NCBI GenBank assembly: GCA_942159475.1
Contig: OW804096.1
Location: 103,018,194 to 103,082,193 of the forward strand
Length of the DNA stretch: 64,000 nucleotides
From: Sthenelais limicola
Taxonomy: Eukaryota > Annelida > Polychaeta > Phyllodocida > Sigalionidae
Direction: 5' to 3'
Both the position numbers and the translations under genes were made by a program. The notes beneath the pieces are model-generated. The model made no database searches and was not told where the DNA came from. It saw nothing but the letters and a program-made list of their open reading frames with translations. Positions 1 to 11,944 of the stretch are shown piece by piece; positions within the stretch are counted from its first letter, which is position 1, and the number at the start of each line of letters is the position of its first letter.

Positions 1-204
1 TTACTCGATTTGTAGGTTCAGTAGATTTGCATTAAAAATGCTACACTCCGAACCCTATGTTGGGAGTCTAATATGAGAATCGACAATTCCAGTTTTGAAA
101 AACACATTAAAAAAGGCCATTTTTACAATACAGTACAAAAATACGTTGCTTGTGTAAAAAGCTAACAATAATATAAAAATAAATAAATGATATATTATAT
201 ATAA

Positions 205-242
205 ATATATATATAATGGTCAAAAGTAAAAAAAATGGAGCA
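205..242. repeat. Left terminal inverted repeat of an iteron-bearing element
   Basis: TGGTCAAAAGTAAAAAAAAT followed by GGAGCA, preceded by an AT dinucleotide run. It is inverted relative to the copies at 2936-2973 and 5308-5344. Confidence 0.7.
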
Positions 243-2924
243 ATTCATCCTCAGAATCAACTTTATCAAATTTTCTTCAATCAAATTCATACTTTGGTGG
301 TGTATTATATCACTATTTGTGCTCTTAATCCCGAAGAGTGCCCCCCAAAAAATCTCAATATTTTCCACATAGTGATGAATTGAATTATATGACTTTATAC
401 TAGAGGTACCAACGTGTACACCCCTATATAATGAGTATATTCATTATTTTGTGGTTTTTTTCTTCTATATTTTCCACTTTTCACAGCTGATTTTCAAAGA
501 AGAGACTATAACGTTCACATCTAGCCATTGATACAAAATTTCCCCATGTTAGAAAAGAAGTTATGTATATCTAACCATTTAACAAGTATACAGCATTTTC
601 CGTCTTTATTATCCCATATCTCTATCTTCACGTATAACTTTACAGCCCTAGATTTAAACTGTACCAGAATTCATCACGTTAGTGAGGCATATGTTTTCTT
701 TAACTGTGTAAAATCCCAAGGCTATAATTATGTTGATAACTTTGGGAGATATACATTTTTGAATGTGTATCACGTTGGTATCTCTGTAATTGCAATCTGT
801 GCATTTAATGTATTTTGAAGTCCAGTAGTTTAATTACATTATTGTTGCTCTGGCTCAACATGAATACCCATTCTCAGTTTATTGTGGGTCTGGTGCCTTC
901 AGTACTACCATAAGTACTAATAATTACACAATATTCTATTCTGGAAACACGTTTTATTTTAGGGTGGAAATAATAATTAAAACCCTAAATTTAACAGTTA
1001 AGGAGAAAAGGCTTAATTTTGGCTAAATACATCAGTATTGCACTGGATTACATCTAACTAGGTGTTGAGCTCCATATCAAAATAACTTTTTCGCAATTTT
1101 CTTTTGTTTTATTGAAGATTTAGGCCTCATTATCACATGTACACGTGGGTATCCCTGTACACGTTGGTATCTCAGGCATGGTAATTAACTGTATTTCTTT
1201 CAAAAAAAATATTTTAGACATAGAATAGTTTTCTATTTTGCAATTCCTTCTATTGTCTTAACCGATTGGCACATTTCAGGAAATTATAATTTAATATGTA
1301 CTCTCATTTTTATGATTATTGAATTATCTGTCTTACTATAATTAATTTAAATCTTCTTTACTTAAGATCTAAAATCAGGAAAAAATTGTTGACACTCAGA
1401 ATTACTTGTAATATGTATAATGAATCAATTGAGCATTAAAACAGAATCATTTGCATTTTTTTAATGAATTATGAGTGTCCCATTGGTGTATCACGTGGGT
1501 ATTGCATGTACACGTGGGTATCACAATCCTGATAATTATTGTTAGTTCTTTCCCAAAAATATCTCTGTGATAGAATATTTCCCAATTTTGCATTTCTTTC
1601 TACTGTTCTAGCTAACAGGTACATTATGGAAGTTATTCATATGCCCTGCATCTTTACCATTCATTTAATTATGTTATTCTTTTTGTAGTCAATGTAAACC
1701 TAAAAAGAGCTATGAAAACATTTTGGGCAAGGGTCCTTGTAGATAAATAACTATGAATAATATAAATTTTACGACTTGTGACTCATTGTCCTGTAACACA
1801 TCATATGTCTTAATGATAATGTCTATGTTAATGTCAATAAGCAGAAAACGTTGGGAGATTGATAATCTTTTCTGATGTCCTTTTACACTAGAGTACTTCT
1901 TCAATCATATGAATATATATTCCCCTAAACAACTGTTATGATTGATATAGAATTGAAAAAGCAATATCTAGGCAAACACATGGTATACCTAGGATTAACT
2001 ATTACATACCTATCAAAAAATATACATGTATATGATATTCAAATTAGTCTAAAGTCGTGAAGATGATATTTTTCAAATGTTTGTTCCATATGAACTAGTC
2101 ATGCAAATACTGTCTTTTTTGGGGGTGTTTAAATCTCATTCCTGTTTCAACATGTGTACCATATTTCAAGACTGTATATTTATCATGAATATTAATAATT
2201 AATAATAATTAATTAATAATATTTATTATGAATCCGCATTTAAAAAATCGTCCTAATATGTAAGTTTAACTAGGCCTACATTACCAGTGGTTGCTCATCC
2301 ACACATATCAGAAATTATTTTGCAAACATACATAGATATAAAAGTATTTATTAGATATGTTATAATGGTTAATACCCTAATCTCAGCCTAATCCCATCTT
2401 TTAAAATATGATGGTAGCATCATAATCTTTTCATTTGCTGCTGGAGACTAATTTATCTGTGACACATCACATAATATTATAAAGCAAATATGACATTATA
2501 AAGAAGGATTAGTCTAATATATTTCAAGGTGAGACCTGTTAATGATAAAAGATTAAATTGATGAAAAAGCCCTTGATATGTGTAATCAGTTATCCGAAAT
2601 ACCATTCAGTCCAAAACCCATCATGTATCTAACAATAAATATTAAATTCTGCAAAAATATCCCAGCTAAACTAGACAACATGATACCAACCTCTAAATCT
2701 GATACCAACATGTACGTGCAATAAACATATAAAAATACCTTTGAAAATGCAGAAAATAACCTGATAGATTATGATTTAGATGCACAGATTCATTACCAAC
2801 ATAGTTTGGTAGGATTAATATGTTGACCTCTTACACAAAATTAATAGTCAATTGTTTGGCTGGAATTTAAAAAAAAAAAAAAAAAATGTATCATTCAATA
2901 AGACAAAATAAAACTGTTTTAAGT
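243..2924. other. AT-rich, no gene
   Basis: Interior of the iteron-bearing element. Apart from the CACGT(T/G)GGTATC motifs and a poly(A) run at about 2868-2886, I see nothing interpretable. Confidence 0.6.
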
Positions 2925-3029
2925 TTGCAAAAAAGTGCTCCATTTTTTTTTACTTTTGACCATATATATATATTTGTAAATCAAGTTTGTAATAATCTTC
3001 AAATCAAAACAAAAACTGAAAAACCTCAT
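2925..3029 (+). repeat. 95-105 bp direct repeat, copy 1
   Basis: Runs from AAAAAAGTGCTCCATTTT through TTTGTAAATCAAGTTTGTAA to AAAAACCTCATA. It matches 5301-5401 with about one substitution and one length difference in the T run. Confidence 0.9.
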
Positions 3030-3573
3030 ATATGTATGCCAGATCCTGTTGCATGACTATGTCGTTTACATGTGGCCATGTTGCGGCTCTGTATGCTGCG
3101 AGATCGTATGGCGAAGGAACCTCGTTGTCTGGTACTTTTCCGGGTTTTGTCTGGCATATGGTCCTTATACTACTAAAATCCACATGTGGATACACATTAT
3201 GTACATTGTTCAACGGTTCATGGTTGCCCTGCCGGTCATATTCATAGTTTTCACGTGAACATCAGTCGTGCGATACGTCCAATCCATATGTTTTTGTTTC
3301 CTTCATGGGCGCCGCCATTTTGTGCCCTGTGTCTAGGCTGGTGGTTGGCTGTTTGGGCCGTGGCCGCGTATCGTGGCTTCTCATTGGCTGTTGCTCTCCT
3401 TGGAGGTTGGTGGTATTTCCGGTTCCTCCTTTCTGTTGTGATGGTGGGCGTGACCATTCCTCGTTGCACTCGTATATATACAGTTCATCATAATAGGGCA
3501 CATAGTCGTCGTCCGATTTAAAACATTCAACATCAACAAGTTTATAATTATTTTGCGGTGTATTCATACTCAC
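3004..3573 (-). pseudogene. Start of the pol region downstream of the minus-strand gag, truncated
   Basis: Two short open segments on the minus strand (3262-3573 and 3004-3213) follow the gag. The position matches the start of the pol ORF in the Ngaro element at 9813, but I see no RT motif. The reading frame runs straight into the direct repeat near 3029, showing an abrupt break. Confidence 0.35.
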
Positions 3574-3620
3574 TGTCCCTGCACAGAGATGGGAATCCCG
3601 CGAGAGGCCACTCGCGGGGC

Positions 3621-4796
3621 CTACGAGTTTTTTGAGTATGGAGTGTACTGGGTTTGTTGTTGTCCAGTGGGTGGGCGTGGCACATAGTGGCTTGCTTGCT
3701 GTTGGTGCTGGGGCGGTGCTACAGGTGGTGGGAACATGTAGTGTGATCCGATTGGGCTCGGGTCTCGGCTAGTTGGATTCTTTGCACGTTGTTTTTTCAT
3801 GCACTCAGACTGGGGATGGGTGTGTCTGTTCTGTACATTCATGGCGTAGCAAAAGGCGCAGATGTGGTTTGCTATCATTGGTTCCAGGCTGTGTCCGTCT
3901 TTTTCTGTACACGTTCCTTTCACATTGTATATAGGACATGGTATACTCTGTTTTTCAATGTTGCTGATTGTTGTTGGGGCCAGTGACATTCGCATTCGAT
4001 CGTACTGAATCTGATCTGTGCTGCTCCATGTGATGTCCCCTCTTTCGATCCTATCATAGGTGTAATTTGACCAGCGGAGTATGTTTTTCCATGGGCGCTC
4101 CCTGGCATCTTGCGCCACTTGGTGTAGATGTAATAGCATTGGATGCTTGTCCTCCGGTCGCACCATATTGACGTCGAGAAGCATGGCGGTATATGCATGT
4201 ATATATTCAGGATATGTTAGTGATTCCTTGGCTTCCATTTTATCTCTAACCGAAATGATGCCTTCTCTCTCCATGTACAGGTGAGGTTTAACTATTTTTC
4301 TTGTTACTCTAGGGTCGAAAACAGTCAAACCTTTTATGTCTCCTGTTGCGAAGATTGGGTTGCCGAGTTCCAGTTGAGAGTCTATGTACATTCGTGACAT
4401 CTGATCTGCCATGAGTTCCCGTGGACGAGGGTAGTAGCCAAAATCTGGGCGGTTGTTTACCGGTGTAGCGTCCCTATAATTCGGTAGTGGGTTCGGCTTC
4501 TCGGTGTGGGTGTCCGCCTCGGAGGTTGATGGTGTGGCCTCTTTCTGACTCTGTGTGGTAGTGTCCGGTTCTTTGGGTTTTAGTTGCTCCGGTTCATTGA
4601 GTTTTAGTTGCCCCAAGGCCTGGGATATCGCATCTGTTATTGATGACTTCATGGTACTTTCCAAATTGTTGATGGTGCCTTCTATGGCTGTCATCCTCTC
4701 CTCTATTTTCTGTGCGTCCGGTTTTGGTGGCATTGTTTCGACACTCTGTGTTGCCGGTAATGTCAATATGGCGTCCAATGCTTTGTGCGGTGACAC
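3621..4796 (-). CDS. Ngaro-like gag protein fragment (minus strand)
   Basis: 391 aa, open throughout. The N terminus has a short coiled coil (KIEERMTAIEGTINNLESTM), then a Pro/Glu/Thr-rich linker. The core includes MEREGIISVRDKMEAKESLT and ARERPWKNILRWSNYTYDRI, which aligns with SREGVTTIKQKLDARSTMSG and ALERPWPAVRRWTQFIWDEI of the gag at 8383. The C terminus repeats the C...C...HICAFC...H...C pattern and ends Gln/Pro-rich. It belongs to a different, diverged family. No RT or recombinase follows before the repeat at 3029, so the element is truncated. Confidence 0.78.
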   Translation of the reverse strand: MSPHKALDAILTLPATQSVETMPPKPDAQKIEERMTAIEGTINNLESTMKSSITDAISQALGQLKLNEPEQLKPKEPDTTTQSQKEATPSTSEADTHTEKPNPLPNYRDATPVNNRPDFGYYPRPRELMADQMSRMYIDSQLELGNPIFATGDIKGLTVFDPRVTRKIVKPHLYMEREGIISVRDKMEAKESLTYPEYIHAYTAMLLDVNMVRPEDKHPMLLHLHQVAQDARERPWKNILRWSNYTYDRIERGDITWSSTDQIQYDRMRMSLAPTTISNIEKQSIPCPIYNVKGTCTEKDGHSLEPMIANHICAFCYAMNVQNRHTHPQSECMKKQRAKNPTSRDPSPIGSHYMFPPPVAPPQHQQQASHYVPRPPTGQQQTQYTPYSKNS

Positions 4797-5300
4797 TCAG
4801 AAAAATACACAGTGTCTAAAATCGTAAATCCTAACTTCTGTCTCTTTGCTGTTTTGGTATTTTCACATATACTGGTGGTATAGTCCTATCAGTATTTGGT
4901 ATTCCTCCTTTGTTTAGTCATTTTTAAAAGTAACTTGGTTTGTGAGAGCTTAGAGCAGAAGGAAGAGAAAGGGTTTGTGGGAGGAGTAGTGTACCGGTAG
5001 GAGGGCAGGGGGCAGCACCAATGCCTAGGAATCTTAGATGCCTGCAACATTGCGATGCTAAGAGTCAACATGAATGAATTATTTCTGTCAGTTTTTTATA
5101 GACCAATTTTTATCACGTTGGTATCGCATCAATTCTTCAGTTATTAAAACCTCCATAACTTTTTTTAAAAATTGACCCGACGTATATGAATAGCACCCGA
5201 TCTTCCCAAGGTATGGGACAACACCTCGGGCGAAAATAAAAAGAATCGGACAAACAGTTTCTGTTCTATGAACGCTTAAAGTCAAAAACGCTGAAAATCA

Positions 5301-5401
5301 AAAAAAGTGCTCCATTTTTTTTACTTTTGACCATATATATATATTTGTAAATCAAGTTTGTAATAATCTTCAAATCAAAACGAAAACTGAAAAACCTCAT
5401 A
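5301..5401 (+). repeat. 95-105 bp direct repeat, copy 2
   Basis: Second copy of the repeat at 2925-3029. The two copies bracket the Ngaro-like fragment exactly. Confidence 0.9.
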
Positions 5402-6021
5402 AAAATTGCAATCTAGGTAGCACCGTTCTCTCCTTATTTATGAAGTACACATATAAAGCTGCGGATTCTACTTGGTACCATGCATATGCAATTCCAATAT
5501 CCATATCTTTGCAAATTAACACATTTAACTTAAAACACATACACGTACAATTTAAGTTGGCTCCTATTCAAGATTATAAACAAGCTATCTCTCTTTTTTC
5601 CCCAAATATATTTATAATAATTATCAAGGTTACTAGAATAATGCTGTGAACATGCACGGGAATTATTAGACAGTTGTCCATAACAATGGAACTAAATGCG
5701 AAGATGTTCTTGCCACCTTCTTATTAGCACGGAGCTTTTGACTGCGCCATTGTAAATATTATCTTTCCTAACTAACGCCACCCTTCTGAAAAGGTTATAC
5801 CTTAGGCATTATTATTATGATGATCAAGGTCAATACAAAATGAGAGTGAAGAACAAAATCTTATGACATAATTATATCCTAAGTGCCAAATTACTTTTTA
5901 TGATATCCAGGCCATCCTTTTATGATATTGTTATGCAATGATGCGTCAGGACACCGTGTGACTCGTGGGCATTGAAGTCATGGTTAAAGGGTCCATATGT
6001 AGTGATTTCCGCCTAGTAATA

Positions 6022-6540
6022 CTAGTTCACTAACCAAGTTCGAATCTTATCAATCTCAACGAAGGGGAAGTAAAACCAGTAACATAGTGCATGCTTTAGT
6101 ATCTCAGGCTTTATTCCACCACACAGACCCATTCCAGCAGTTAATCTCAGACCCAGCTTAGGTCCAAACGACTCAGCAAGAGTGAGCAATGACTCAAGAC
6201 AAGAGTAACAAGGTATAGCAGATTCAGGAACGAGGCAACTTTGGTACACAGTCAATGAAGGTGTTTCAGGTAAAAGGAAGGTAAAAGAAGGTCTAGTGTA
6301 ATAACAGGTTATGGTACATAAAAGGAATCTCGCCGGAACATCCGGAAAAAACAACACACTAATTGTGGTATAAAGTACAGTTAGATAAGAGTAACCTGTA
6401 ATATAGGAATCAATGAATATGACCCATGTAAGTTTTGGTGGGAATCCGAAAGGCCTGTTTTCACCAGCACAGCAAAGGCACATGCAGCCAATTCTAGCAG
6501 TACTGGTCCAGATATGGTCAGTTGGTAAACAAACACTCAA
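6022..6540 (-). other. Unidentified 172-codon open frame
   Basis: The predicted product is Cys/Leu/Phe-rich with several hydrophobic segments and no motif I recognise. Codon use is not clearly coding and no splice or promoter context supports it. It may be chance or a remnant of an unknown repeat. Confidence 0.15.
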
Positions 6541-7359
6541 GCCCCAATCAACGCTTGATTGGTATACCCATATTCACTACACATATACATAGTATTCACA
6601 TAGTATTCACCAGGTGGGCGCTGGGGGTGCAAAGTCTTGGGTTATTTACGTTCATAGATAAATAAATAAATAAAGATTGTTTTTGTCGATTAACACTATC
6701 AACACCCCACCTGCTTCCCTCCCCCCTATGGCATCTCCCGACGCATTGAAATCCGTTCGTTTTTTTAGCTTTTTATCGTGCGAGAACCATCGCCCATATA
6801 AGCGATGCTTCTCACACATATATAGGCCTATAGCTTTGTTTCTGGGTGTTTGGCTGGCCTGCTGGTGGCGCTACCTCATGGGAGGGTGTGAAACCATTTT
6901 TTTGACTTCCTGTTAGTTTACCACATTACCACGAGGTGTACACCACAATAGTGAAGCCACTAATGTCTGATTTTGAGTTCTCCATGCAGATAAAGGGTCA
7001 ACGCGAGAGGTCTGTCACGCCTTAATTATACCATTAAGAGCTAAATTTATTTGGTCAAATCTCTCCCTAAGGCTCTAACTTAGGCACTCAGCTAAGTTTT
7101 GGGTCTTGGACAATGAGAAATAGAGGGGGTTTCCCGATCATGGAGGAAGTTGTACAGTACAATTGCATCTCCGAAGGAGTAATGGCGAATGTTCTTGCTT
7201 TGGTGTTATGTGTTACATAATTATTTAGTTATGCCATTTTCGCCAGCTAGTCAAGCTTTGTAAACGTTAGCTGGACATGTGTGCTCCAAGCCTCGAAAAT
7301 GCTGTTTTCCGGCCGTTTTTACCTCCGAAGGTTTGAGCAAATTGATATAAAGTATGCTA

Positions 7360-7404
7360 ACAGGTTCAATGGTAATTCTTTGACAGGTTCAATGGTAATT
7401 CTTT
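7360..7404 (+). repeat. Tandem duplication CAGGTTCAATGGTAATTCTT
   Basis: Two adjacent copies of about 23 bp in the gene-free stretch upstream of the Ngaro element. Confidence 0.9.
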
Positions 7405-8097
7405 AGTGTGTCATGGCGGGGAAATAAGTATAATATCCCTCGGAATGGGAAAAGCCTGCCGATCTGTAGCTTCCCGCTCTCTGTGTGGCCACACAGTATG
7501 GCTGCCAGTGAGGATAGCCGCTGACTGGGGTGACGTCATGTGAATACTATGTATACTCCAAAGGCTGTAATTTCCTATACTTATATAGGTGTAGTTATAC
7601 AACAGACTATGTATCCTTTATCTAATTGTCCCTTATGCTATTGTCCCTTACCTTATTGTGCTAGGTCCGATGGTCTGGTCGTGCCTGCTTTTTATCCTAA
7701 TGATCAGTAATATTTGTCATTTCTGATTATCATGCTTTAACCTGAAATTGTTCCAATTTGCGGTAGGGGTTAGGTAAAGTAATGTCTAAAATTATTTTAC
7801 TAATATAACACTTTGCAACGATACTTGGCGGTATTAGCCTAATCATGCTTGTCGTGTACATCATCAAAAAAGGTACGGTAGGCTACATTCGGCAGCTCTA
7901 CACATTTAGTAAATATCTTCTAAGTGAAGCTGGACAATCATGAATGCAATGACCTAGCTATAGGTATATCTGAGTATATTTGGTAATCGGTAAAGTTATA
8001 TCTACTGGAAATGCACCCATCCTCGGATAGTGATTCCTGATTCCAGGCCGAAGGTTTCAATGTATAGGAATTTCCCTCAGACGTGCTGCTCTGTAGT

Positions 8098-8263
8098 AAT
8101 GGTGAGTGCATTGCCGCTTGGCGATGCGCGGTCATTGAAGCTAGGGGTACTAAACACTCCCACTAACAACCCACGTGACCTGGTCACGCAACAACCCAAA
8201 CCACCCACCAAACCATTCACTTCACTTCCAACTTCCAACCACACCACTGGTTCAATTTTAACC
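8098..8263 (+). repeat. Ngaro split direct repeat A1
   Basis: 166 bp, nearly identical to A2 at 12226-12391 (for example GCATTGCCGCTTGGCGATGC in both). Confidence 0.95.
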
Positions 8264-8382
8264 TTGGCAGTGAAGCCCAAATGCACGGTGCTCGCAGTAC
8301 CGGCGCACATACATTTAGGCTCTCTAATAGACGGAAGCTAAGACAGTCAGACACAAGACTAGTCACTAAACGCAATTCTATC

Positions 8383-9672
8383 ATGGCAAATAGAAAGAGG
8401 GGCAGGAAGCCAAAACCAGTCACTACCCCGGATACCGGCCCAGAGACTGACCAAACCGCCGTACCGCCGGCGGGACCAGAGGACGGGCCCCCAGAGGTAG
8501 AACTGATAGGGCCGGAGGACGAGAGTTCAGACTCAGAATCGCTCCCCCCGCCTCCAAAGAGTATAGTGAAGAAGAAAGTGAAACGAGTGACCACCCAAGA
8601 GCTGGACGGTGAAATGAAATCGATGAAAGCCACGGTTAAGGGCATTCAAGGGTGCGTCGAAAAGATGGCCACACAGATGGCCCAAGTGGCGAGGTGTGTG
8701 GCGCAAAAGAAGAAATCCAAAACCAGGGCACCTGAGACAGAGTCCGAGGATGAGACCGAGGAGTCAGAATCAGAGTCCGAAGACGAAGACGAGAGCACCC
8801 CTTCGCCTCCACCTACCCGTAGGTCAGGCCGACGGCGCCGTGTCTCCCCACCACCAGTCCTCAAAAGGCAAATGGACGCTGACAGATATCTCGAGAAGGA
8901 GATGGAAAGGGAGAAACGGTCGGCTGGCCTACAGGGTAAGAAGCAATATATTTCTGACATTCATTCTCTAAATATTCAGTCGAAACCATACATGTATGTG
9001 TCGAGGGAGGGTGTTACAACTATTAAGCAAAAGCTAGACGCGAGAAGCACTATGTCCGGAATGGAATACGTGGATGCTTTTCTGTCACTATTGGAGGACC
9101 CCAGGGCATTTAAGCATAGAGACTATCATCATATGTTAACACACCTAAGAAAGGTTACCAGAGATGCCCTCGAGCGTCCCTGGCCCGCCGTCCGACGTTG
9201 GACGCAGTTCATATGGGATGAAATTGAAAATGGGGCTCTTGCATGGAGTGATCGTGTGGGAATACAGGAGGAGCGTGTGAGGCTATGCTTGGCCGCACCA
9301 GTCAGTATGGGCTCTCACCCGGGCCCCCAATATAACTCATCTAGCGGGGGAAGTAGAGTCACGTTCAATAACAGGGGAAATAACGCTCAACAAGAAATAG
9401 TGTGCCAAGCTTACAATGCAAAGAGCGGGTGTAGACATTTGTATAATCATAATGAAGGTACAGTGCTAGCTCTACATATATGCGCATACTGTGATTCGGT
9501 GGGGAGGTCATGCAAGCATTCTATGAGCGAGTGTAACAGACGGGTAGCGCACGCCAACTCAACGGGTGACGTCACAGGTGGCCGCTCCCAAAGCTATAGC
9601 AATGTAAACAGTGCAGCCCCGGGTCAACAGGGCCAGGGCTTTGGTGTCTCAACACAGTCAAAAAATGATTAG
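8383..9672 (+). CDS. Ngaro-like gag protein with cysteine/histidine-rich C terminus
   Basis: 429 aa from the MANRKRGRKPK start, which I prefer to the in-frame ATG at 8281; that one lies only 18 bp past repeat A1. The N terminus is basic and AT-hook-like (RKRGRKPK), then acidic (SESESEDEDE). The middle holds SREGVTTIKQKLDARSTMSG and RDALERPWPAVRRWTQFIWD. The C terminus has a C-x8-C ... HICAYC ... C-x2-H ... C pattern likely to bind zinc and nucleic acid. The fragment at 3621-4796 encodes a diverged relative with the same plan. A structural role for the RNA is inferred from position. Confidence 0.85.
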   Translation: MANRKRGRKPKPVTTPDTGPETDQTAVPPAGPEDGPPEVELIGPEDESSDSESLPPPPKSIVKKKVKRVTTQELDGEMKSMKATVKGIQGCVEKMATQMAQVARCVAQKKKSKTRAPETESEDETEESESESEDEDESTPSPPPTRRSGRRRRVSPPPVLKRQMDADRYLEKEMEREKRSAGLQGKKQYISDIHSLNIQSKPYMYVSREGVTTIKQKLDARSTMSGMEYVDAFLSLLEDPRAFKHRDYHHMLTHLRKVTRDALERPWPAVRRWTQFIWDEIENGALAWSDRVGIQEERVRLCLAAPVSMGSHPGPQYNSSSGGSRVTFNNRGNNAQQEIVCQAYNAKSGCRHLYNHNEGTVLALHICAYCDSVGRSCKHSMSECNRRVAHANSTGDVTGGRSQSYSNVNSAAPGQQGQGFGVSTQSKND

Positions 9673-9812
9673 AAGGGGCCCCAGCACAATTAAACCCATG
9701 GGCGCCCCCGTTTGTTACTAAATCTGATCACCAATCTCATGCAAATGTTTTAAGTTCTCGTTCAATACAGGATACAGAGCCACCGCCCACAAGCAGACGC
9801 CATCACCAGCTC

Positions 9813-11209
9813 TTGCACGAAGTCTCGCCCTGCGAGATAAACAAGAAAGATGGCGGCCGTGACACCCAAGTGTCACTACATGCACCAAGCACACACATGT
9901 CTACGTCCAGCACACAGGCTAGTGACAGCTTCTCCGCTCAAAGTCAGGTGGATGCAAACATAGTAGGTCGACCTATCATATTCTCTCATGTTAAACAAAT
10001 ATGGGAAGGCAAGGCAGATAAACTGGACACTGATCTCGGACCGCACACGTTCGCGGCTGACAGGCGCACACGATGGCCTCAGTGCACCATAGACCGATCT
10101 CACCCCACTCACAGTCTCATATACAGCGCGGTACGCAAATCCGGCCTGCCTAACTCTCTAGACGCTAAGATAACTCTCCCCACCGAGGTTAAATCTTAAA
10201 GCATGGGACAAGTATTTATCTGATACCAATGACCATAAACAATTGAGGGATTTTGTAAGGTATGGGTTCCCGATGGGGTATCTTGGGCCCACATCTCACA
10301 ACGACACGGGCAAAAATCACAGCAGCGCCGATCAGTTCCAGCCTAAGATCGACAAGTTCATAGAAAAAGAAATTAGGCTTGGGGGGGTTGGTGGGGCTAT
10401 TCGACACTGCTCCTTTCCGCGAATGGTACCACTGCCCCCCCATCATGTCACGCGAAAAGAGAGATAGCGAAGATAGGCGAGTGATTGTTGATTTGAGTTA
10501 TCCCCAGGACGCCTCTGTCAATGCATACCTCAGAAAGAACAGTGTGTGGGGAGAGGAGAGGAGCCACTCCCTCCCCACCGTGGAGGGCCTAGTACAAGAA
10601 CTGGTAAAGATGGGAAATTCTGCATTTATGTCCACAATAGATATATCAAGGGCATATAAAAATTTCAAAACTGACCCCCTGGATTGGCCCCTTCTTTGTT
10701 TAAATTGGGACAATAAATTTTACCTAGATGTCACCATGCCCTTCGGCGCCCGCACCTCGTCCTGCCACATGCAGAGAATAGCTGATGCTATCGTAGGCAT
10801 ACTCGCTCGTGATGGTATAGTGGCAAAAATGTACTTAGACGACTTAATCATACTCTCCCCTGATAAGGAAACAGCTACTCGACAATACGATAAAGCTATC
10901 GCACTATTCGAGGAACTCGGACTCCCCGAGGCGGCCGATAAGAGGCAACCACCAGCCCAGCTCGTTAGGTGGCTGGGTATAAATATCGACGCGAACAAAA
11001 TGTGTCTGAGCATCCCTCACGACAAAGTGGCCGAGACAAGAGAACACGTGGAACGCTACACTAAACGCAGATCCATGTCTAAGCGCGAATTACAGTCGCT
11101 CATACAGTCGATAATAACAAGAGGTCATGGGCCTGTGACCATCAAAATAGTCACAGGGAGCGGAGCTTATTTATTGTGGGTGGGCGGTAGGCCAGAGATA
11201 GATAAATAG
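9813..11209 (+). pseudogene. Ngaro-like reverse transcriptase, frameshifted
   Basis: The pol reading frame is recoverable in three pieces: 9813-10199, about 10195-10380 (AWDKYLSDTNDHKQLRDFVR), and about 10380-11209. It shifts near 10195 and inside the G tract at 10380-10387. The RT shows RRVIVDLSYPQDASVN, motif A STIDISRAYKNF, MPFGARTSSCHMQRIADAI and the motif C YLDD (residues coded near 10842). The RNase H that normally follows is absent, cut off at the microsatellite at 11200. Two shifts and the truncation make it non-functional. Confidence 0.88.
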
Positions 11210-11224
11210 ATAGATAGGAGAAAG

Positions 11225-11282
<58 letters not shown>

Positions 11283-11402
11283 TGAGTGAGTGAGTGGGAG
11301 AGAGAGAGTGAGTGTGTGTGTGTGTGGGGGGGGGGGGGCGGCAGACATGAGAGGGGATTTTAGTGACATTTGCTGTTTGGACAGACAGACAGACAGAGAG
11401 AT
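11198..11402 (+). repeat. Compound GATA/GA/GACA/GT/G microsatellite
   Basis: AGATAGATAAATAGATAG, then GAGA and GACA runs, GTGT, poly-G (about 11327-11338) and another GACA run. It sits exactly where the RNase H and N-terminal recombinase coding region of the Ngaro element should be. Confidence 0.95.
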
Positions 11403-11836
11403 ATTACAATTACACAACTGTCCTTGTAAATATGCAGTCGGCATATCACAGCAAGAAAGTAAAGTTAAAGTCCTCCAACGATGAGGATATGTGTATTGTC
11501 AAAGCTATGTCGAGGGTATTAGGCCATACCCCCACGACAAACCGACAAGACCCGGCATTTATGTTCCCTAACACCAGGAAACCCATGCCCACATCATTTG
11601 TGGCACGAAGGTGGAAAGAGCTCCTCATACAGCAGAGAGCCGATCACACTAAGTACTCACTCCACAGCCTGCGTAAAGCGGCTGCGACCAATGCATTCAA
11701 AAATGGTTGCTCCGAATTACAAATCCAAGCTTACGGCGGGTGGCGCTCTGACGCCTTCCGCGCCTACATAGACTCAGGCACCACAGGAGTGAACAGGGCC
11801 ATAAGAAGGGCCATTGCAAATCCCCCTGCATCCTAG
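11363..11836 (+). pseudogene. Ngaro-like tyrosine recombinase, C-terminal fragment
   Basis: Roughly 115 recognisable residues from MSRVLGHTPTT to the stop. They contain the catalytic HSLRKAAATNAF (H-x2-R) and GGWRSDAFRAYID with the nucleophile Tyr. The N-terminal part with the first catalytic Arg is missing, replaced by GA/GACA simple repeat that keeps an artificial ORF open. The enzyme would integrate the circular cDNA through the split repeats. Confidence 0.85.
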
Positions 11837-11944
11837 TATACCACAAAGACTACTCGCTCACGAGCTCATAAAACACCCCCCCCCCCCAATCACCCAAAAA
11901 ATATCTATCATCTCTACATAACTTAGCCATTAGGCTCCCATATA

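Larger units (their letters stand above)
205..5344. mobile_element. Composite repeat: TIR/iteron element carrying a Ngaro-like gag fragment
   Basis: An AT-rich unit with a left TIR at 205-242 and two right-type copies at 2936-2973 and 5308-5344. It holds repeated CACGT(T/G)GGTATC motifs at 771, 1142, 1160, 1492, 1511 and 5114, and inverted copies near 406, 2692 and 2701. There is no transposase ORF. The segment 3030-5300 differs in composition (CG-richer) and carries the minus-strand gag fragment. Either 205-2973 is one element next to a second truncated copy, or one element was interrupted; I cannot decide. Confidence 0.55.
5402..8097. other. No recognised gene
   Basis: Unique-looking AT-rich sequence with the doubtful 172-codon frame at 6022-6540, a short tandem duplication at 7360 and a TGACGTCA at 7531. 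No splice-flanked conserved exon was found. Confidence 0.5.

Noticed and set aside
8646..8960. 104-codon minus-strand frame inside gag
   Set aside because: Shadow of the conserved gag frame on the + strand.
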